In this document: one piece after another, positions 10,328 through 20,053 of the stretch
Position numbering within the stretch: position 1 is the first letter of the stretch
Layout of the letters: each line of letters begins with the position of its first letter
Assembly (NCBI RefSeq): GCF_026278245.1
Contig: NZ_CP111079.1
Location: 1,738,501-1,802,500 of the forward strand
Source: Pontibacter kalidii
GTDB taxonomy: Bacteria; Bacteroidota; Bacteroidia; Cytophagales; Hymenobacteraceae
Length of the DNA: 64,000 nt
Direction of reading: 5' to 3'
Notes under the pieces: generated by a model
Told to the model about the DNA's origin: nothing
Database searches by the model: none
Seen by the model: the letters and a program-made list of their open reading frames with translations, nothing else
Program-made: the position numbers and the translations under genes

Positions 10328-11944
10328 ATGAAAGAATCTGGAGATAAATCTAACGCAGTAGGTCTCGAGAGTATTGGCATAAAGGAGGCAAAGGAGGTGC
10401 TCTGGAACCTTACTCCTGCTGAGTTGGTAGAGGAAGCTATTCAAAACGGTGAAGGCATGCTGACTGACAATGGAGCCCTGATGTGCGATACCGGCAAATT
10501 CACCGGCCGCTCGCCCAAAGACCGCTTTATTGTAAAGGATGCCAAAACAGCGGAATCCGTGTGGTGGGGAGATATTAACATCCCCTTTGATGCTGACAAG
10601 TTTGATCAGCTGCACGCTAAAATGGTTGACTTCCTGAAGGACAAGAAGCTGTACGTGCGCGACGCATACGCTGGTGCCCACCCCGATTACCGTCTGAACC
10701 TGCGTATCGTAAACACCCAGGCATGGCAGAACCTGTTCTGCAATAACATGTTCCTACGATTAACGAAAGAAGAGCTTAAAGACCACACCCCTGCCTTTAC
10801 CATTATCTGTGCTCCGGAATTTGAGGCCGACCCGGCCGTAGACGGAACCCGCCAGAACAACTTCGCCATCATCAACTTCACCAAAAACATGATCCTGATT
10901 GGTGGTACTGGCTATGCCGGCGAGATGAAAAAAGGCATCTTTGGCGTTCTGAACTACATCCTGCCGCATGAGAAAAACATCCTTTCCATGCACTGCTCTG
11001 CTAACGTAGGCAAAGAGAGCGACACAGCCATTTTCTTTGGCTTGTCGGGCACTGGTAAAACCACGCTCTCAGCTGATCCGAACAGAGGCCTGATCGGAGA
11101 TGACGAGCACGGCTGGACAGAAGACAGCGTATTTAACTTTGAGGGCGGCTGCTACGCCAAGGTTATCGACCTGACGCGTGAAAAAGAACCGCAGATCTGG
11201 GATGCGATTAAATTCGGCTCCATTGTGGAGAATACCCGCTTCTTCCCTGGCTCCCGAACCGTGGATTATACCAACAGCTCGGTCACTGAGAATACGCGTA
11301 CCGCCTACCCTATTAACTATATTGATAATGCGGTAGAACCCTCCAGAGCGGACATTCCTAAAAACATCTTCTTCCTGACAGCGGATGCTTTTGGCGTCCT
11401 GCCTCCGATCTCCCGATTGAATGCTAGCCAGGCGATGTACCACTTCATTTCCGGTTATACAGCCAAGGTAGCAGGTACCGAAGTGGGCGTAACAGAGCCG
11501 CAGACAACCTTCTCTGCTTGCTTTGGTGCTGCCTTCCTGCCCCTGCACCCCACCAAGTATGCAGAGATGCTGGGTAAGAAAATGGAGGAAAATAACGTAA
11601 ACGTTTGGCTGGTGAACACTGGCTGGACCGGCGGGCCTTACGGCGTAGGACACCGAATGAAGCTGCCTTACACACGTGCCATGATCACAGCAGCGCTGGA
11701 CGGCGAGTTGAATAACGTGCCATACACCAAACACCCAATTTTTGGCGTAGAGATGCCTACTACCTGCCCTAACGTGCCGGCGGAGGTACTGAACCCTCGC
11801 AATACCTGGGCTAATCAGGAAGCTTACGATGCTAAGGCCACAGACCTAGCCTCTAAGTTTGTGAAGAACTTTCAGAAGTTTGCCGACTATGCCAACGACA
11901 AGATCCTGGCAGGCGCTCCGCAGGTGGAGGTTACCATCGGCTAA
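10328..11944 (+). CDS. pckA: phosphoenolpyruvate carboxykinase (ATP)
   Basis: Gluconeogenic enzyme converting oxaloacetate and ATP to phosphoenolpyruvate, ADP and CO2. The 538-residue length is typical of the ATP-dependent class. The kinase-1a P-loop GLSGTGKTTLS lies near residues 238-248, followed by the metal-binding segment RGLIGDDEHGW. The substrate-binding GRSPKDRFIV segment is near residue 60. The gene is monocistronic with a candidate promoter upstream and a strong terminator downstream. It contains no AAGTATA heptamer, like groEL, which fits a highly expressed gene. The 221-residue open frame on the opposite strand is a shadow. Confidence 0.98.
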   Translation: MKESGDKSNAVGLESIGIKEAKEVLWNLTPAELVEEAIQNGEGMLTDNGALMCDTGKFTGRSPKDRFIVKDAKTAESVWWGDINIPFDADKFDQLHAKMVDFLKDKKLYVRDAYAGAHPDYRLNLRIVNTQAWQNLFCNNMFLRLTKEELKDHTPAFTIICAPEFEADPAVDGTRQNNFAIINFTKNMILIGGTGYAGEMKKGIFGVLNYILPHEKNILSMHCSANVGKESDTAIFFGLSGTGKTTLSADPNRGLIGDDEHGWTEDSVFNFEGGCYAKVIDLTREKEPQIWDAIKFGSIVENTRFFPGSRTVDYTNSSVTENTRTAYPINYIDNAVEPSRADIPKNIFFLTADAFGVLPPISRLNASQAMYHFISGYTAKVAGTEVGVTEPQTTFSACFGAAFLPLHPTKYAEMLGKKMEENNVNVWLVNTGWTGGPYGVGHRMKLPYTRAMITAALDGELNNVPYTKHPIFGVEMPTTCPNVPAEVLNPRNTWANQEAYDAKATDLASKFVKNFQKFADYANDKILAGAPQVEVTIG

Positions 11945-11964
11945 ATAAGAATAGTCAATTAAGG

Positions 11965-11999
11965 AAAAGCCCCTCTGTTTAAGGCCGAGGGGCTTTTTT
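11965..11999 (+). terminator. intrinsic terminator after pckA
   Basis: Arms AAAAGCCCCTC (11965-11975) and GAGGGGCTTTT (11987-11997) followed by Ts. Confidence 0.92.
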
Positions 12000-12094
12000 A
12001 ATTCCATGTGTTGGTTCAGCGTAAATTTTATACTTTCGTATACTTAAATCAGAGCGCTAGCTTATCAGTACACCCTTAAATCAGATTTCCCAAA

Positions 12095-12811
12095 GTGCAC
12101 CTATTCTATACCCCGGATATTACCCACGATATTTATACTTTAAACGAGGAGGAGTCGAAGCATTGTACGCGCGTGCTGCGCCTAAGCCACGGCGACACAG
12201 TATACCTGATAGATGGTGTGGGCGGTATGTATACGGCCATTATTCAGGAGGCGCACCAGAAACGCTGCCAGTTGCAGATTATAGAAAAACAGGTAGAGTA
12301 TGGTAAGCTGCCCTATGTGTCGCACATTGCAGTGGCCCCGACCAAGAACCTGGACCGTATGGAGTGGTTTGTGGAGAAGGCCGTGGAGATCGGCGTGAGC
12401 GAAATTACCTTCTTGTTGTGCGAGCACTCGGAGCGCCGCAACCTGCGCCTGGACCGGCTGGAGAAAATCGCGGTCAGCGCCATGAAACAGTCTAAGAAAG
12501 GCTACCTGCCCCTGCTCAACGACATGACTCCATTTCACCGCTTCATCCAGAAAGCCATACCTGAAAACACCTTCATAGCTCATTTAGAGGATGATGCCAC
12601 CAAAAGTATAAAGGATTACTACAAGCACGGGGAACCGCACTGCATCCTGATCGGCCCGGAAGGCGATTTCTCGACAGGCGAGATAGCAGCAGCCTACCAG
12701 GCCGGCGTAAGACCGGTGACACTTGGGCAAAGCCGGCTGCGCACCGAGACGGCCGCTTTGGTGGCCTGCCATACGTTAAATGTACTCCACGACATCTTCG
12801 CACCGTTATAA
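12095..12811 (+). CDS. rsmE: 16S rRNA (uracil1498-N3)-methyltransferase RsmE
   Basis: SPOUT-class methyltransferase of 238 residues that modifies U1498 in the small-subunit decoding region. The start is GTG, chosen because the product then begins MHLFYTPDI like family members and no in-frame ATG is close. The C-terminal knotted SAM site is visible as ILIGPEGDFSTGEI and LGQSRLRTETAAL. The N-terminal PUA-like part contains the conserved HCTRVLRLSHGD. The DUF4159 gene follows after 16 bp and is probably co-transcribed. Confidence 0.95.
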   Translation: MHLFYTPDITHDIYTLNEEESKHCTRVLRLSHGDTVYLIDGVGGMYTAIIQEAHQKRCQLQIIEKQVEYGKLPYVSHIAVAPTKNLDRMEWFVEKAVEIGVSEITFLLCEHSERRNLRLDRLEKIAVSAMKQSKKGYLPLLNDMTPFHRFIQKAIPENTFIAHLEDDATKSIKDYYKHGEPHCILIGPEGDFSTGEIAAAYQAGVRPVTLGQSRLRTETAALVACHTLNVLHDIFAPL

Positions 12812-12827
12812 AAGTAAATCATTGCCC

Positions 12828-13490
12828 ATGAACCGATTGCTGCTTATATTCCTCCTAGTGCTGGCCAGCCTTACCGTAGGTATAGCGCAGGCGCAAAGCT
12901 TTAAGATAGCCAAGCTCAAGTATAACGGCGGCGGTGATTGGTACGCCAACAAAACATCCCTGCCTAACCTGATCCGCTTTTGCAACCAAAACCTGAACAT
13001 GAATATGGCCCCTGATGAGGAGGTGGTGGAGGTTGGCAGCCCGGAGCTGTTCTCTTACCCGTTCGTGCACATGACAGGCCATGGAAACGTGGCTTTTTCA
13101 GCGGCTGAAGCGCAGAACCTGCGCACTTACCTGCTTAGCGGCGGCTTCCTGCACATCGACGACAACTACGGACTTGACCAGTTTATCAGAAAGGAAATGA
13201 AAAAGGTGTTCCCGGAGTATGAATTTGTGGAGTTGCCTTTTGACCACCCTATCTACAAACAGAAGTATGCTTTCCCCGGCGGGTTACCCAAGATACACGA
13301 GCACGACAACAAGCCTCCGCAAGGATTTGGGATAATCCACGAAGGGCGGCTGGTGTGTTTTTACACGTATGAAACCGATCTGGGAAATGGCTGGGAAGAT
13401 CAGGAGATCTATAACGACCCGGAGCCTATCCGCCAGCAAGCACTGCGCATGGGCGCCAACATCCTTACTTTCGCGCTAACGCAGGAGTAG
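12828..13490 (+). CDS. DUF4159-domain secreted protein
   Basis: Protein of 220 residues with a signal peptide (MNRLLLIFLLVLASLTVGIA, cleavage near AQA-Q). I place the start at 12828; a longer frame from 12780 would put 16 polar residues before the signal peptide and overlap rsmE. The mature part has the DUF4159 look, with a ThuA/glutamine-amidotransferase-like fold: YNGGGDWYANKTSLPNLIRFCN, MTGHGNVAFS and GGFLHIDDNYG. The role is unknown; in other species the domain is found near MoxR and VWA genes, which are not seen here. Confidence 0.85.
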   Translation: MNRLLLIFLLVLASLTVGIAQAQSFKIAKLKYNGGGDWYANKTSLPNLIRFCNQNLNMNMAPDEEVVEVGSPELFSYPFVHMTGHGNVAFSAAEAQNLRTYLLSGGFLHIDDNYGLDQFIRKEMKKVFPEYEFVELPFDHPIYKQKYAFPGGLPKIHEHDNKPPQGFGIIHEGRLVCFYTYETDLGNGWEDQEIYNDPEPIRQQALRMGANILTFALTQE

Positions 13491-13600
13491 CGATTTTTAA
13501 AAGGAGAGAGTTTCAGCAAGTATAGCACTCCTCTTTTCCGCTTCCGAATTCGCTTCCTGCATCAGATAGCTGCAGGAGGTATACCTTATTTCCTTCAGCC

Positions 13601-14131
13601 TTAGCTATACTTCCTGTTAAAGATCTCTGAAAGTATAACAGCATCGCGGGCGGTGGCGGGGTTTCGAAGCATTTCGGCGTAGCGGCTGGTTGCTGGTTTG
13701 CGTGGCTGCTCGTAGGCCGTAAAGCCAGCCTGCCTGCGCAGGCTCGACTGCTTAGCCGCCTCTATAGCCTCAGCCTTTTTTTCCCAGGACAAAACCTTCG
13801 GAGCGATCTCATCATAATTTCTATACTTCCGGGTAGCCTCCGCAACGGGAGCCATGGCTGGCTGCGCAAGTTCGCGCGTACGCTCTTTTGCCTGCTGCAC
13901 TACCTCTTGCCCCTGCTGCCGTGCCTGCTCCATCTTAGGCTGTAGCTCCCGCAAAATATCCTCAAACGAGGTGATCGGCTTTGGTGGCTGATGGCGTGGG
14001 CGCTGCCTTCGCGGCTCCAGTTCTTCCTCCTCCTCCACTTCCGCGCCTCCCTTAAAAGCCTTGCGCCACTGCGTTAGCACAAAGTAAGCCACAGCAGCAA
14101 GTATGTATATTATAATTTTAAAATCATCCAT
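13601..14131 (-). CDS. small membrane-anchored protein of unknown function
   Basis: Protein of 176 residues with one N-terminal membrane segment (residues ~5-20, FKIIIYILAAVAYFVLTQW). An acidic patch (EVEEEEELEP), an Arg/Pro-rich stretch and a helical Gln/Glu/Lys-rich region follow. It ends in RDAVILSEIFNRKYS, a compact C-terminal motif that looks conserved and may bind a partner. A TATATTTG -7 element lies 18 bp before the start. It is divergent from smc. I recognise no named domain. Confidence 0.75.
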   Translation of the reverse strand: MDDFKIIIYILAAVAYFVLTQWRKAFKGGAEVEEEEELEPRRQRPRHQPPKPITSFEDILRELQPKMEQARQQGQEVVQQAKERTRELAQPAMAPVAEATRKYRNYDEIAPKVLSWEKKAEAIEAAKQSSLRRQAGFTAYEQPRKPATSRYAEMLRNPATARDAVILSEIFNRKYS

Positions 14132-14148
14132 CGTTTCAGTGTCTTAAT

Positions 14149-14156
14149 CAAATATA
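14149..14156 (-). promoter_or_regulatory. candidate -7 element for the small membrane protein gene
   Basis: Reads TATATTTG on the minus strand, an exact TAnnTTTG match 18 bp before the start codon. No TTG at -33. Confidence 0.45.
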
Positions 14157-14234
14157 GGGAATTTATTAAGTATTTTAAGCGCTAGTAATCATTAATTATA
14201 CCTTCGCAAGAGATGAAGGATAGAAAAATCGTCT

Positions 14235-14242
14235 TATTTTTG
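14235..14242 (+). promoter_or_regulatory. candidate -7 element for smc
   Basis: TATTTTTG matches TAnnTTTG exactly and lies 32 bp before the smc ATG. The expected -33 position holds ATG, not TTG. Confidence 0.45.
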
Positions 14243-14274
14243 AGTTTAGTTATAAGATTTTCCGCAACACGCGA

Positions 14275-17200
14275 ATGCAAGTTTCAAAATTAGAGATTAA
14301 AGGGTTTAAGAGTTTCGGCGACCGCGTTGTCATTAACTTCGATGACGGGATTACAGGCATTGTGGGGCCAAACGGCTGCGGCAAGTCCAACATTGTGGAT
14401 GCCATACGCTGGGTACTGGGAGAGCAGAAAACGCGTAACCTCCGCTCCGACAAGATGGAGAACGTGATCTTCAATGGCTCCAAAACCCGCAAGCCGGTGC
14501 AGATGGCCGAGGTGTCCATCACCTTCGATAATAACAAAGGCATCCTGCCCACAGAGTACTCGCAGGTAACGGTTACGCGCAAGTACTACCGCACCGGCGA
14601 AAGCGAGTACATGTTGAACGGCGTGACCTGCCGCCTCAAAGATATCAACGAACTCTTCCTGGACACCGGTATCGGTTCTGACAGCTACGCCATCATCGAA
14701 CTGAAGATGGTGGACGAGATCCTGAACGACAAGGAAAACTCGCGCCGCCTGCTGTTCGAGGAAGCGGCCGGTATCTCCAAATTTCGGGTGCGTAAAAAGC
14801 AGACGCTGAAGAAACTGGAGGAAACGGACGCCGACCTGGAGCGCGTGGAGGACTTGTTGCACGAGATCGGCAAGAACATGAAGACCCTGGAGCGCCAGGC
14901 AAAGCAGGCCGTGAAGTACTTCAACCTGAAAGACGATTACAAGAAGCACAGCCTGGAGTTCGCCCGCCGCAACATATCCCAGTACCAGCAAACGCTGGAG
15001 CGCCTAGAGCAGGATGTGCAGCAGGAGGGATCGCTGAAAGAAAACTATATTGCCGTTGTATCGGAAGCCGAGGAAGCCATCGCCGGGCAAAAGGAAGAGC
15101 TGAACGAAACACAGGAGAGGCTGGCAGAGATGCAGCGCACCATGCAGGTGCAAACAGCCAAGCTGCGCCAGCTCGAGAACGATATCAAATTAAAATCTGA
15201 GCGCGGCACCTACCTGAAAGAGCGCATGCAGCAACTGCGCCAGCAGATCAGTCAGGACACAGCCAATGTAGAGCATACACAGGAAAGCATACTGGAACTG
15301 CGCGATGAGCTGATGGCAGTGCAGGATAACTTTGCCGAGGCTGAGGAACAGGTCTCTGCCATGAAGGAACAACTGCAGGAGGCTAACGAGCAAAAGGCCA
15401 CGCTGCAGGAGGCTTACCAGGAACTGGTGCAACAGCAGAAGACAAAGCAGAACGAAGTATACCAGCTGAGCAAGTCCCTGGAGATAAGCCAGGTGCAGAT
15501 ACAGAACATAAACCAAGAGCTGGAGCGCCTGCAACAGCAGCAGCTTACCGCCGACGAAGACGGTCGTGTGCTGCAGGAGCAACTGCAGGAGGCACAGCAA
15601 GTACTGGAGGAAAGCACCTCTGAGCTCGTGCGTCTGCAGGCCAAGGAGGAGACACTGCAGCAAAGTATAGAAGCCACCGAAGCTAACATTGAGGAGCTTA
15701 AGTTGCAGCTGGTAGCGCTAAACCGAACGCTGGACGCTAAGCAGAACCAGTACAATCTCACCAAATCCCTGGTGGAGAACATGGAGGGCTTCCCGGAGGC
15801 AATTAAGTTTTTGAGCAAGTCCGATAGCTGGAACAAGCCAGCCCCTCTCCTATCGGATATCCTCGTTTGTAAAGCTGATTACAAGCCGCTTATAGAGAGT
15901 TACCTGGAGCAGTACATGAACTACTTTGTAGTGGATGAACTCCAGGATGCCGTTGATGCCATCGCCCTTCTGAAAAAGGAGAACAAAGGCCGGGCAAACT
16001 TTATAGTACTCTCAGAGATAGAGGATCTGGAGCCAACGGCTACCTTCAGCGAAGGGAACCTGGAGGCTGCCTACGAGATGGTATCGGCAGACAAGAAGTA
16101 CAGCAATCTGCTAAAGTACATGCTTCGCAACGTTTACATCACCGATGACGCTGAGGAAGAGCTGTACGGACATGAGTATAAAACTATCATTCTGAAAGAT
16201 GGCAGCGCGATACGCAAGCCCTTAAGCCTGACCGGTGGCTCTGTAGGCGTATTTGATGGCAACAGGCTTGGCCGCAAGCAGAACCTCGAGAAGCTGGCCG
16301 AGGAAGTAGCGGAGCTGCAGGAGCAGGTAGAGGTCATGCAAGGCCGCATCAACACGCAGAACCAGATCCTGCAGAACCTCAGAAACGAGTCCGAGAAGGA
16401 GAAAATCAAAGCCCTGGAGAAAGAGGTAAGCAAACTGCAGCAAGACCTGCTCACTGTGCGCATCAAGCATGAGCAGCACCAGCAGAACATCCGCAATTTC
16501 GACCAGAAACGCGACGAGCTGCACGAGCGCCTGCTGGAACTGCGCGAACAAAGTATGGAAGTATCGCCGCAGGCTGAGGCAGACCAAAAAGAGCTGCAGC
16601 GCCTGGAGGGGGAAATCGCTGTGCATACTTCCAACCTGGAGCGCCAGCAAGAGCAGATCGCTGTTATCTCGGGCAGGTATAACCAGGAGAACATTCAGTA
16701 CCACCAACTCAAAAACCGCTTCGCCAGTTTGCAGCAGGAGATCAGCTACAAGCAAAAGTCTGTGGAGACCAACCAGGAACGTATTGAAGGGTTGAAACAG
16801 GAACTGGTAAAATCAGAGCAGGAAATAGCGGAAGCAGAGGAGTTTATACAGGAAAACCAGCAGGTGGTGGAAAGTATGAACGAAGCACGCCGGGAGTATG
16901 GCCAGGAGCTGGAGGAGATTGAGAAGGAGTACTTCTCCCTGCGCGGCGACCTGGACGAGAAAGAGAAGAGTATTCGCGAGATGCAGCGCAAGCGCCAGAA
17001 CTCGGACGAACTCCTCATGCGCATGCAGCAAGCCAAAAACGATACACAGTTAAAGCTGGTGGCCATTAGGGAGCGTCTGGCTGCGGAGTTTAATATTTCT
17101 GACGAAGACTTCGCCAGCCCAGTGCCTGAAGAGGAACTGCTGATCCCGCTCTCTAATGAGGAACTGAGTGAGCATATCGCTTCTGTGCGATCACAGCTGG

Positions 17201-17811
17201 ATAAGATGGGACCGGTGAATGCCATGGCTGCCGAGGCTTATGCAGAGATTGAGGAGCGCGAGAAATTCATTACTGAGCAGCGCAACGACCTAGTAAACGC
17301 CAAGAATGCACTCATTGACACCATCAACGAGATCGACACGGTGGCAAAGGAGAAGTTCATGGACTCTTTTAACCAGATCAAGGATAACTTTAAGCACGTT
17401 TTCCGTAGCCTGTTTACCGAGGAAGACAATTGCGACCTGGTTATTTCGGATCCGAAGAACCCATTGGAGGCCAAGATCGAGATCATGGCACAGCCAAAAG
17501 GCAAGCGTCCGCTCACAATTAACCAGCTGTCGGGTGGTGAGAAAACGCTTACGGCCATCTCGCTGCTGTTCGCGATCTATCTGCTGAAGCCGGCCCCGTT
17601 CTGTATATTCGATGAGGTGGACGCCCCGCTGGATGATGCCAATATCGACAAGTTCAACAACATCATCCGCAAGTTCTCCAACGAGTCGCAGTTTATCGTG
17701 GTGACGCACAACAAGCGCACCATGTCCTCTACTGACGTGATGTACGGCATTACGATGATCGAGGCAGGCATCTCCAGGGTAATCCCAGTAGACCTTCGCC
17801 AGATAGCCTAG
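14275..17811 (+). CDS. smc: chromosome segregation protein SMC
   Basis: Condensin ATPase of 1178 residues that compacts and separates replicated chromosomes. Walker A GPNGCGKSN is at residues 31-39. Two long coiled coils flank a hinge domain (about 500-660, ending in SLTGGSVGVFDGNRLGRK). The ABC signature LSGGEKTL and Walker B FCIFDEVDAPLDD lie near residues 1085-1120. The full architecture is intact. It has its own promoter element and a 19-bp-stem terminator, so it appears monocistronic. Its ScpA and ScpB partners are not in the window. Confidence 0.99.
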   Translation: MQVSKLEIKGFKSFGDRVVINFDDGITGIVGPNGCGKSNIVDAIRWVLGEQKTRNLRSDKMENVIFNGSKTRKPVQMAEVSITFDNNKGILPTEYSQVTVTRKYYRTGESEYMLNGVTCRLKDINELFLDTGIGSDSYAIIELKMVDEILNDKENSRRLLFEEAAGISKFRVRKKQTLKKLEETDADLERVEDLLHEIGKNMKTLERQAKQAVKYFNLKDDYKKHSLEFARRNISQYQQTLERLEQDVQQEGSLKENYIAVVSEAEEAIAGQKEELNETQERLAEMQRTMQVQTAKLRQLENDIKLKSERGTYLKERMQQLRQQISQDTANVEHTQESILELRDELMAVQDNFAEAEEQVSAMKEQLQEANEQKATLQEAYQELVQQQKTKQNEVYQLSKSLEISQVQIQNINQELERLQQQQLTADEDGRVLQEQLQEAQQVLEESTSELVRLQAKEETLQQSIEATEANIEELKLQLVALNRTLDAKQNQYNLTKSLVENMEGFPEAIKFLSKSDSWNKPAPLLSDILVCKADYKPLIESYLEQYMNYFVVDELQDAVDAIALLKKENKGRANFIVLSEIEDLEPTATFSEGNLEAAYEMVSADKKYSNLLKYMLRNVYITDDAEEELYGHEYKTIILKDGSAIRKPLSLTGGSVGVFDGNRLGRKQNLEKLAEEVAELQEQVEVMQGRINTQNQILQNLRNESEKEKIKALEKEVSKLQQDLLTVRIKHEQHQQNIRNFDQKRDELHERLLELREQSMEVSPQAEADQKELQRLEGEIAVHTSNLERQQEQIAVISGRYNQENIQYHQLKNRFASLQQEISYKQKSVETNQERIEGLKQELVKSEQEIAEAEEFIQENQQVVESMNEARREYGQELEEIEKEYFSLRGDLDEKEKSIREMQRKRQNSDELLMRMQQAKNDTQLKLVAIRERLAAEFNISDEDFASPVPEEELLIPLSNEELSEHIASVRSQLDKMGPVNAMAAEAYAEIEEREKFITEQRNDLVNAKNALIDTINEIDTVAKEKFMDSFNQIKDNFKHVFRSLFTEEDNCDLVISDPKNPLEAKIEIMAQPKGKRPLTINQLSGGEKTLTAISLLFAIYLLKPAPFCIFDEVDAPLDDANIDKFNNIIRKFSNESQFIVVTHNKRTMSSTDVMYGITMIEAGISRVIPVDLRQIA

Positions 17812-17837
17812 CATTCGCGACAAGTATAAGCAAGTAT

Positions 17838-17884
17838 AAAAGAAAGAGAGCCGCTACAGTAAGTATAGCGGCTCTCTTTCTTTT
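17838..17884. terminator. long bidirectional terminator between smc and acyltransferase genes
   Basis: Perfect 19-base arms (17838-17856 and 17866-17884) with a nine-base loop; the arms begin and end in A- or T-runs. It serves convergent genes. The AAGTATA heptamer occurs twice just before it and once across the loop. Confidence 0.93.
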
Positions 17885-17922
17885 ATGATGATTAACAGGG
17901 TCTATTTTATAGCACAGTCCAT

Positions 17923-18474
17923 TTACCTAACGCCCTGCTCCGGATACTTACCGGTTTTAGTACGGTAAAAAGCCATGATCTTTTCAATGTCGGCCTCCAC
18001 ATCGCCCGATGGAATAATGGTTGGCCCTATGCCGGCCTCTTTTTTGGCATAATCCAGGTATCCCAGCACGATGGGAACATTAGCCCCCATGGCCACATGG
18101 TAGAAGCCGCGGCGCCAACGCGGCTGATACTTTCTGGTACCCTCCGGGGTTACCATCACGCACATATCGCCCGGTGTTTCTTCAAAAATACGGATCATGG
18201 CATCTACCATGCGGGTATTACGGGAGCGATCGATGGGCAAGGCTCCTATTGCCTTCAGGATCGGTCCGAAGGGAAATTTCATAAACTCTTTTTTGATGGT
18301 GTACCTGATGGGCGCATCCATTATAAAAAATGCAGCGCGGGCATAAACAAAATCCCAATTGCTGGTGTGTGGGGCTGCCACCATAACGCATCGCCTGTCC
18401 TGCGGAGCCAGCGTTCCTTTTAGTTTCCAACCCGTTGCTTTAAAAAACAGTTTAGAAATAAACTTTCCGATCAT
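17923..18474 (-). CDS. PlsC-type 1-acylglycerol-3-phosphate acyltransferase
   Basis: Predicted lysophospholipid acyltransferase of 183 residues, close to the short Bacteroidota form. The catalytic HxxxxD box is HTSNWD (residues 36-41), and the substrate-binding EGTR lies at 111-114 (TPEGTRKY). The conserved GALPIDRS segment between them is also present. It probably adds the second acyl chain during phospholipid synthesis or remodels envelope lipids. It may instead acylate another lipid, as this family is broad. Transcribed leftward after the outer-membrane barrel gene with about 100 bp between. Confidence 0.9.
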   Translation of the reverse strand: MIGKFISKLFFKATGWKLKGTLAPQDRRCVMVAAPHTSNWDFVYARAAFFIMDAPIRYTIKKEFMKFPFGPILKAIGALPIDRSRNTRMVDAMIRIFEETPGDMCVMVTPEGTRKYQPRWRRGFYHVAMGANVPIVLGYLDYAKKEAGIGPTIIPSGDVEADIEKIMAFYRTKTGKYPEQGVR

Positions 18475-18498
18475 GTATAGTAAAGGGTATAAAGTATA

Positions 18499-18530
18499 AA
18501 AGTAGGCTAAAGCCTAAGCTTGCCTACTTT
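18499..18530 (-). terminator. possible terminator after the outer-membrane barrel gene
   Basis: Nine-base arms AAAGTAGGC (18499-18507) and GCCTACTTT (18522-18530), followed on the minus strand by a short T-rich tract. Confidence 0.5.
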
Positions 18531-18570
18531 GAAAATAAAGAGACGTATAGTTACGCACTTTCGCGCGGTT

Positions 18571-19200
18571 TTACAAGCCCTCTTTAATAGTTTGGGACGT
18601 TCTGCGCCATAGATAAGCTTGTATACCTACGCCAAGCATGGGGCCAAAGGAGACGTTGGCGTCATTACCCTGCCACTCCCTGGTATAACGAAAGGACAGC
18701 ATCGGCTCAACAGCTATTTTCTCGTTTACGAAAATAGCATACCCTACACCCAGTGTTCCCTGCGCAATGTCAGTCTTATCCCCCGTTGAAAAATTCAGCA
18801 AGCCGCCCTTCAATGCCAACTCTCCAAAAAAGCCATTATCCAGATAATAACGGGTAAATGGGCCGCCCAACAGATAGGTTCTTCTGAAAGTTTGCTTAGC
18901 ACCCTCTACCGATACAATATAGCTCTCATGGTTAAGACCCAAATCTAAGCCGATGGCCAGGTCGTGTATCAGGAAGTAGCCCCCTTTAAAATTTAGGTTT
19001 GCCAGGATGTTAGTGCCCTCTTCCGGGCCGAGCGGCTGGTTCAGCTCCCGTGTCGTTTTTTGAATGGCAGCATCCAGGTTACCGCCAATCAGAATAGAGC
19101 CATGCTTCACTTTTGCTTTCCACATGAAGCTCTTATTTTCCTGTGCCTGCGCCGCAACAGAAATCAAATACAGCAATACAATAAGTCTAAATCTTTTCAT
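18571..19200 (-). CDS. outer-membrane beta-barrel protein
   Basis: Exported protein of 209 residues with a signal peptide (residues 1-19, ending AQA-Q). The mature chain alternates polar and hydrophobic residues in 8-12-residue strands rich in Gly and aromatics (NFKGGYFLIHDLAIGLDLGL, FGPMLGVGIQAYLW), as in small OmpA/OmpW-like barrels. It ends in a short charged tail, not the terminal Phe of many barrels. Ligand and role are unknown. The gene stands alone, downstream of the patatin gene on the same strand after 87 bp. Confidence 0.8.
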   Translation of the reverse strand: MKRFRLIVLLYLISVAAQAQENKSFMWKAKVKHGSILIGGNLDAAIQKTTRELNQPLGPEEGTNILANLNFKGGYFLIHDLAIGLDLGLNHESYIVSVEGAKQTFRRTYLLGGPFTRYYLDNGFFGELALKGGLLNFSTGDKTDIAQGTLGVGYAIFVNEKIAVEPMLSFRYTREWQGNDANVSFGPMLGVGIQAYLWRRTSQTIKEGL

Positions 19201-19287
19201 GGTCTATTCAACTCCATCTTCCACCCCTTTACGATAAAACCATTAAGAGATATACATAAAACCATATTTATTTTATCAAATTAAATA

Positions 19288-20052
19288 TTAATTATTTACC
19301 AGTTTCCGAATATACCGTTCCATCTGCATCGTGTAGTGGTAACCGACCTCAAAAATCTCATCTGCCTTGCGAAAACTAGTAAGCCGATATGATTTAAGTT
19401 CTTTGGGCTCCAGGAACAGATCGCATTGGTTTAACCGTAGTTTTATGTTATTGTAAATGGCCAGCATAACCGTACGCTCTACCATACCTGTAAGCGATGT
19501 TACCTGAGCCTGGTGATTGATAGGGTTTACATGAACGGCAATTTTAACGTCACAGTTACCGTATAACGGCTCAATAGGCAAATTGTTGAGCAAACCACCA
19601 TCATTCAATGTTTTGCCATTGAAAAGAATGGGTTGATAAAGTATGGGCACGGCTGAGGAAGCAAGCAAGGGCTTGATTACTTCGCCGGTAGAGAAGTAGG
19701 CTGTCACGCCTTCGTTCATCTCCGTGGCGCTCACCACAACCGGTATTTTCAGCTCTTCAAACGTAAGGTGAGGGCCAAGGTATTTATGGTAGAGTTTCTC
19801 TACCTCCTCCAGGTGCAGCAGCCCCCGTTTGCCGAATACCGGCCGCATCACATGAAAGACGCTGAGTTCCTTGATCAGTTTGAGTATCTCCTCAGGTGAA
19901 TAGCCATAAGCGTAGAGCACGCCGGCAATAGCCCCGGAGCTAACACCGGATATCATACTTACCTTTACTCCCTGCTCGTCCAGTGCCTTGAGCACCCCTA
20001 AATGTGCAATGCCTCTGGCACCGCCGCCAGATAAAGCCAGCCCAACACGCAT
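19288..20052 (-). CDS. patatin-like phospholipase (RssA-like)
   Basis: Serine acyl hydrolase of 254 residues. The oxyanion-hole glycine motif GGGARG is at residues 9-14, the nucleophile elbow GVSSG at 36-40 (Ser38), and the second dyad residue in NDGG at Asp151. No signal peptide is seen, so it is probably cytoplasmic. Family members release fatty acids from phospholipids; the true substrate is unknown. Its start is one base after the stop codon of the MBL-fold gene upstream, so the two should be translated from one message. Confidence 0.92.
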   Translation of the reverse strand: MRVGLALSGGGARGIAHLGVLKALDEQGVKVSMISGVSSGAIAGVLYAYGYSPEEILKLIKELSVFHVMRPVFGKRGLLHLEEVEKLYHKYLGPHLTFEELKIPVVVSATEMNEGVTAYFSTGEVIKPLLASSAVPILYQPILFNGKTLNDGGLLNNLPIEPLYGNCDVKIAVHVNPINHQAQVTSLTGMVERTVMLAIYNNIKLRLNQCDLFLEPKELKSYRLTSFRKADEIFEVGYHYTMQMERYIRKLVNN

Positions 20053-20053
20053 G

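Noticed and set aside
11069..11734. Minus-strand 221-codon open frame opposite pckA
   Set aside because: Shadow frame of pckA; low-complexity His/Arg/Gly composition and no motif.
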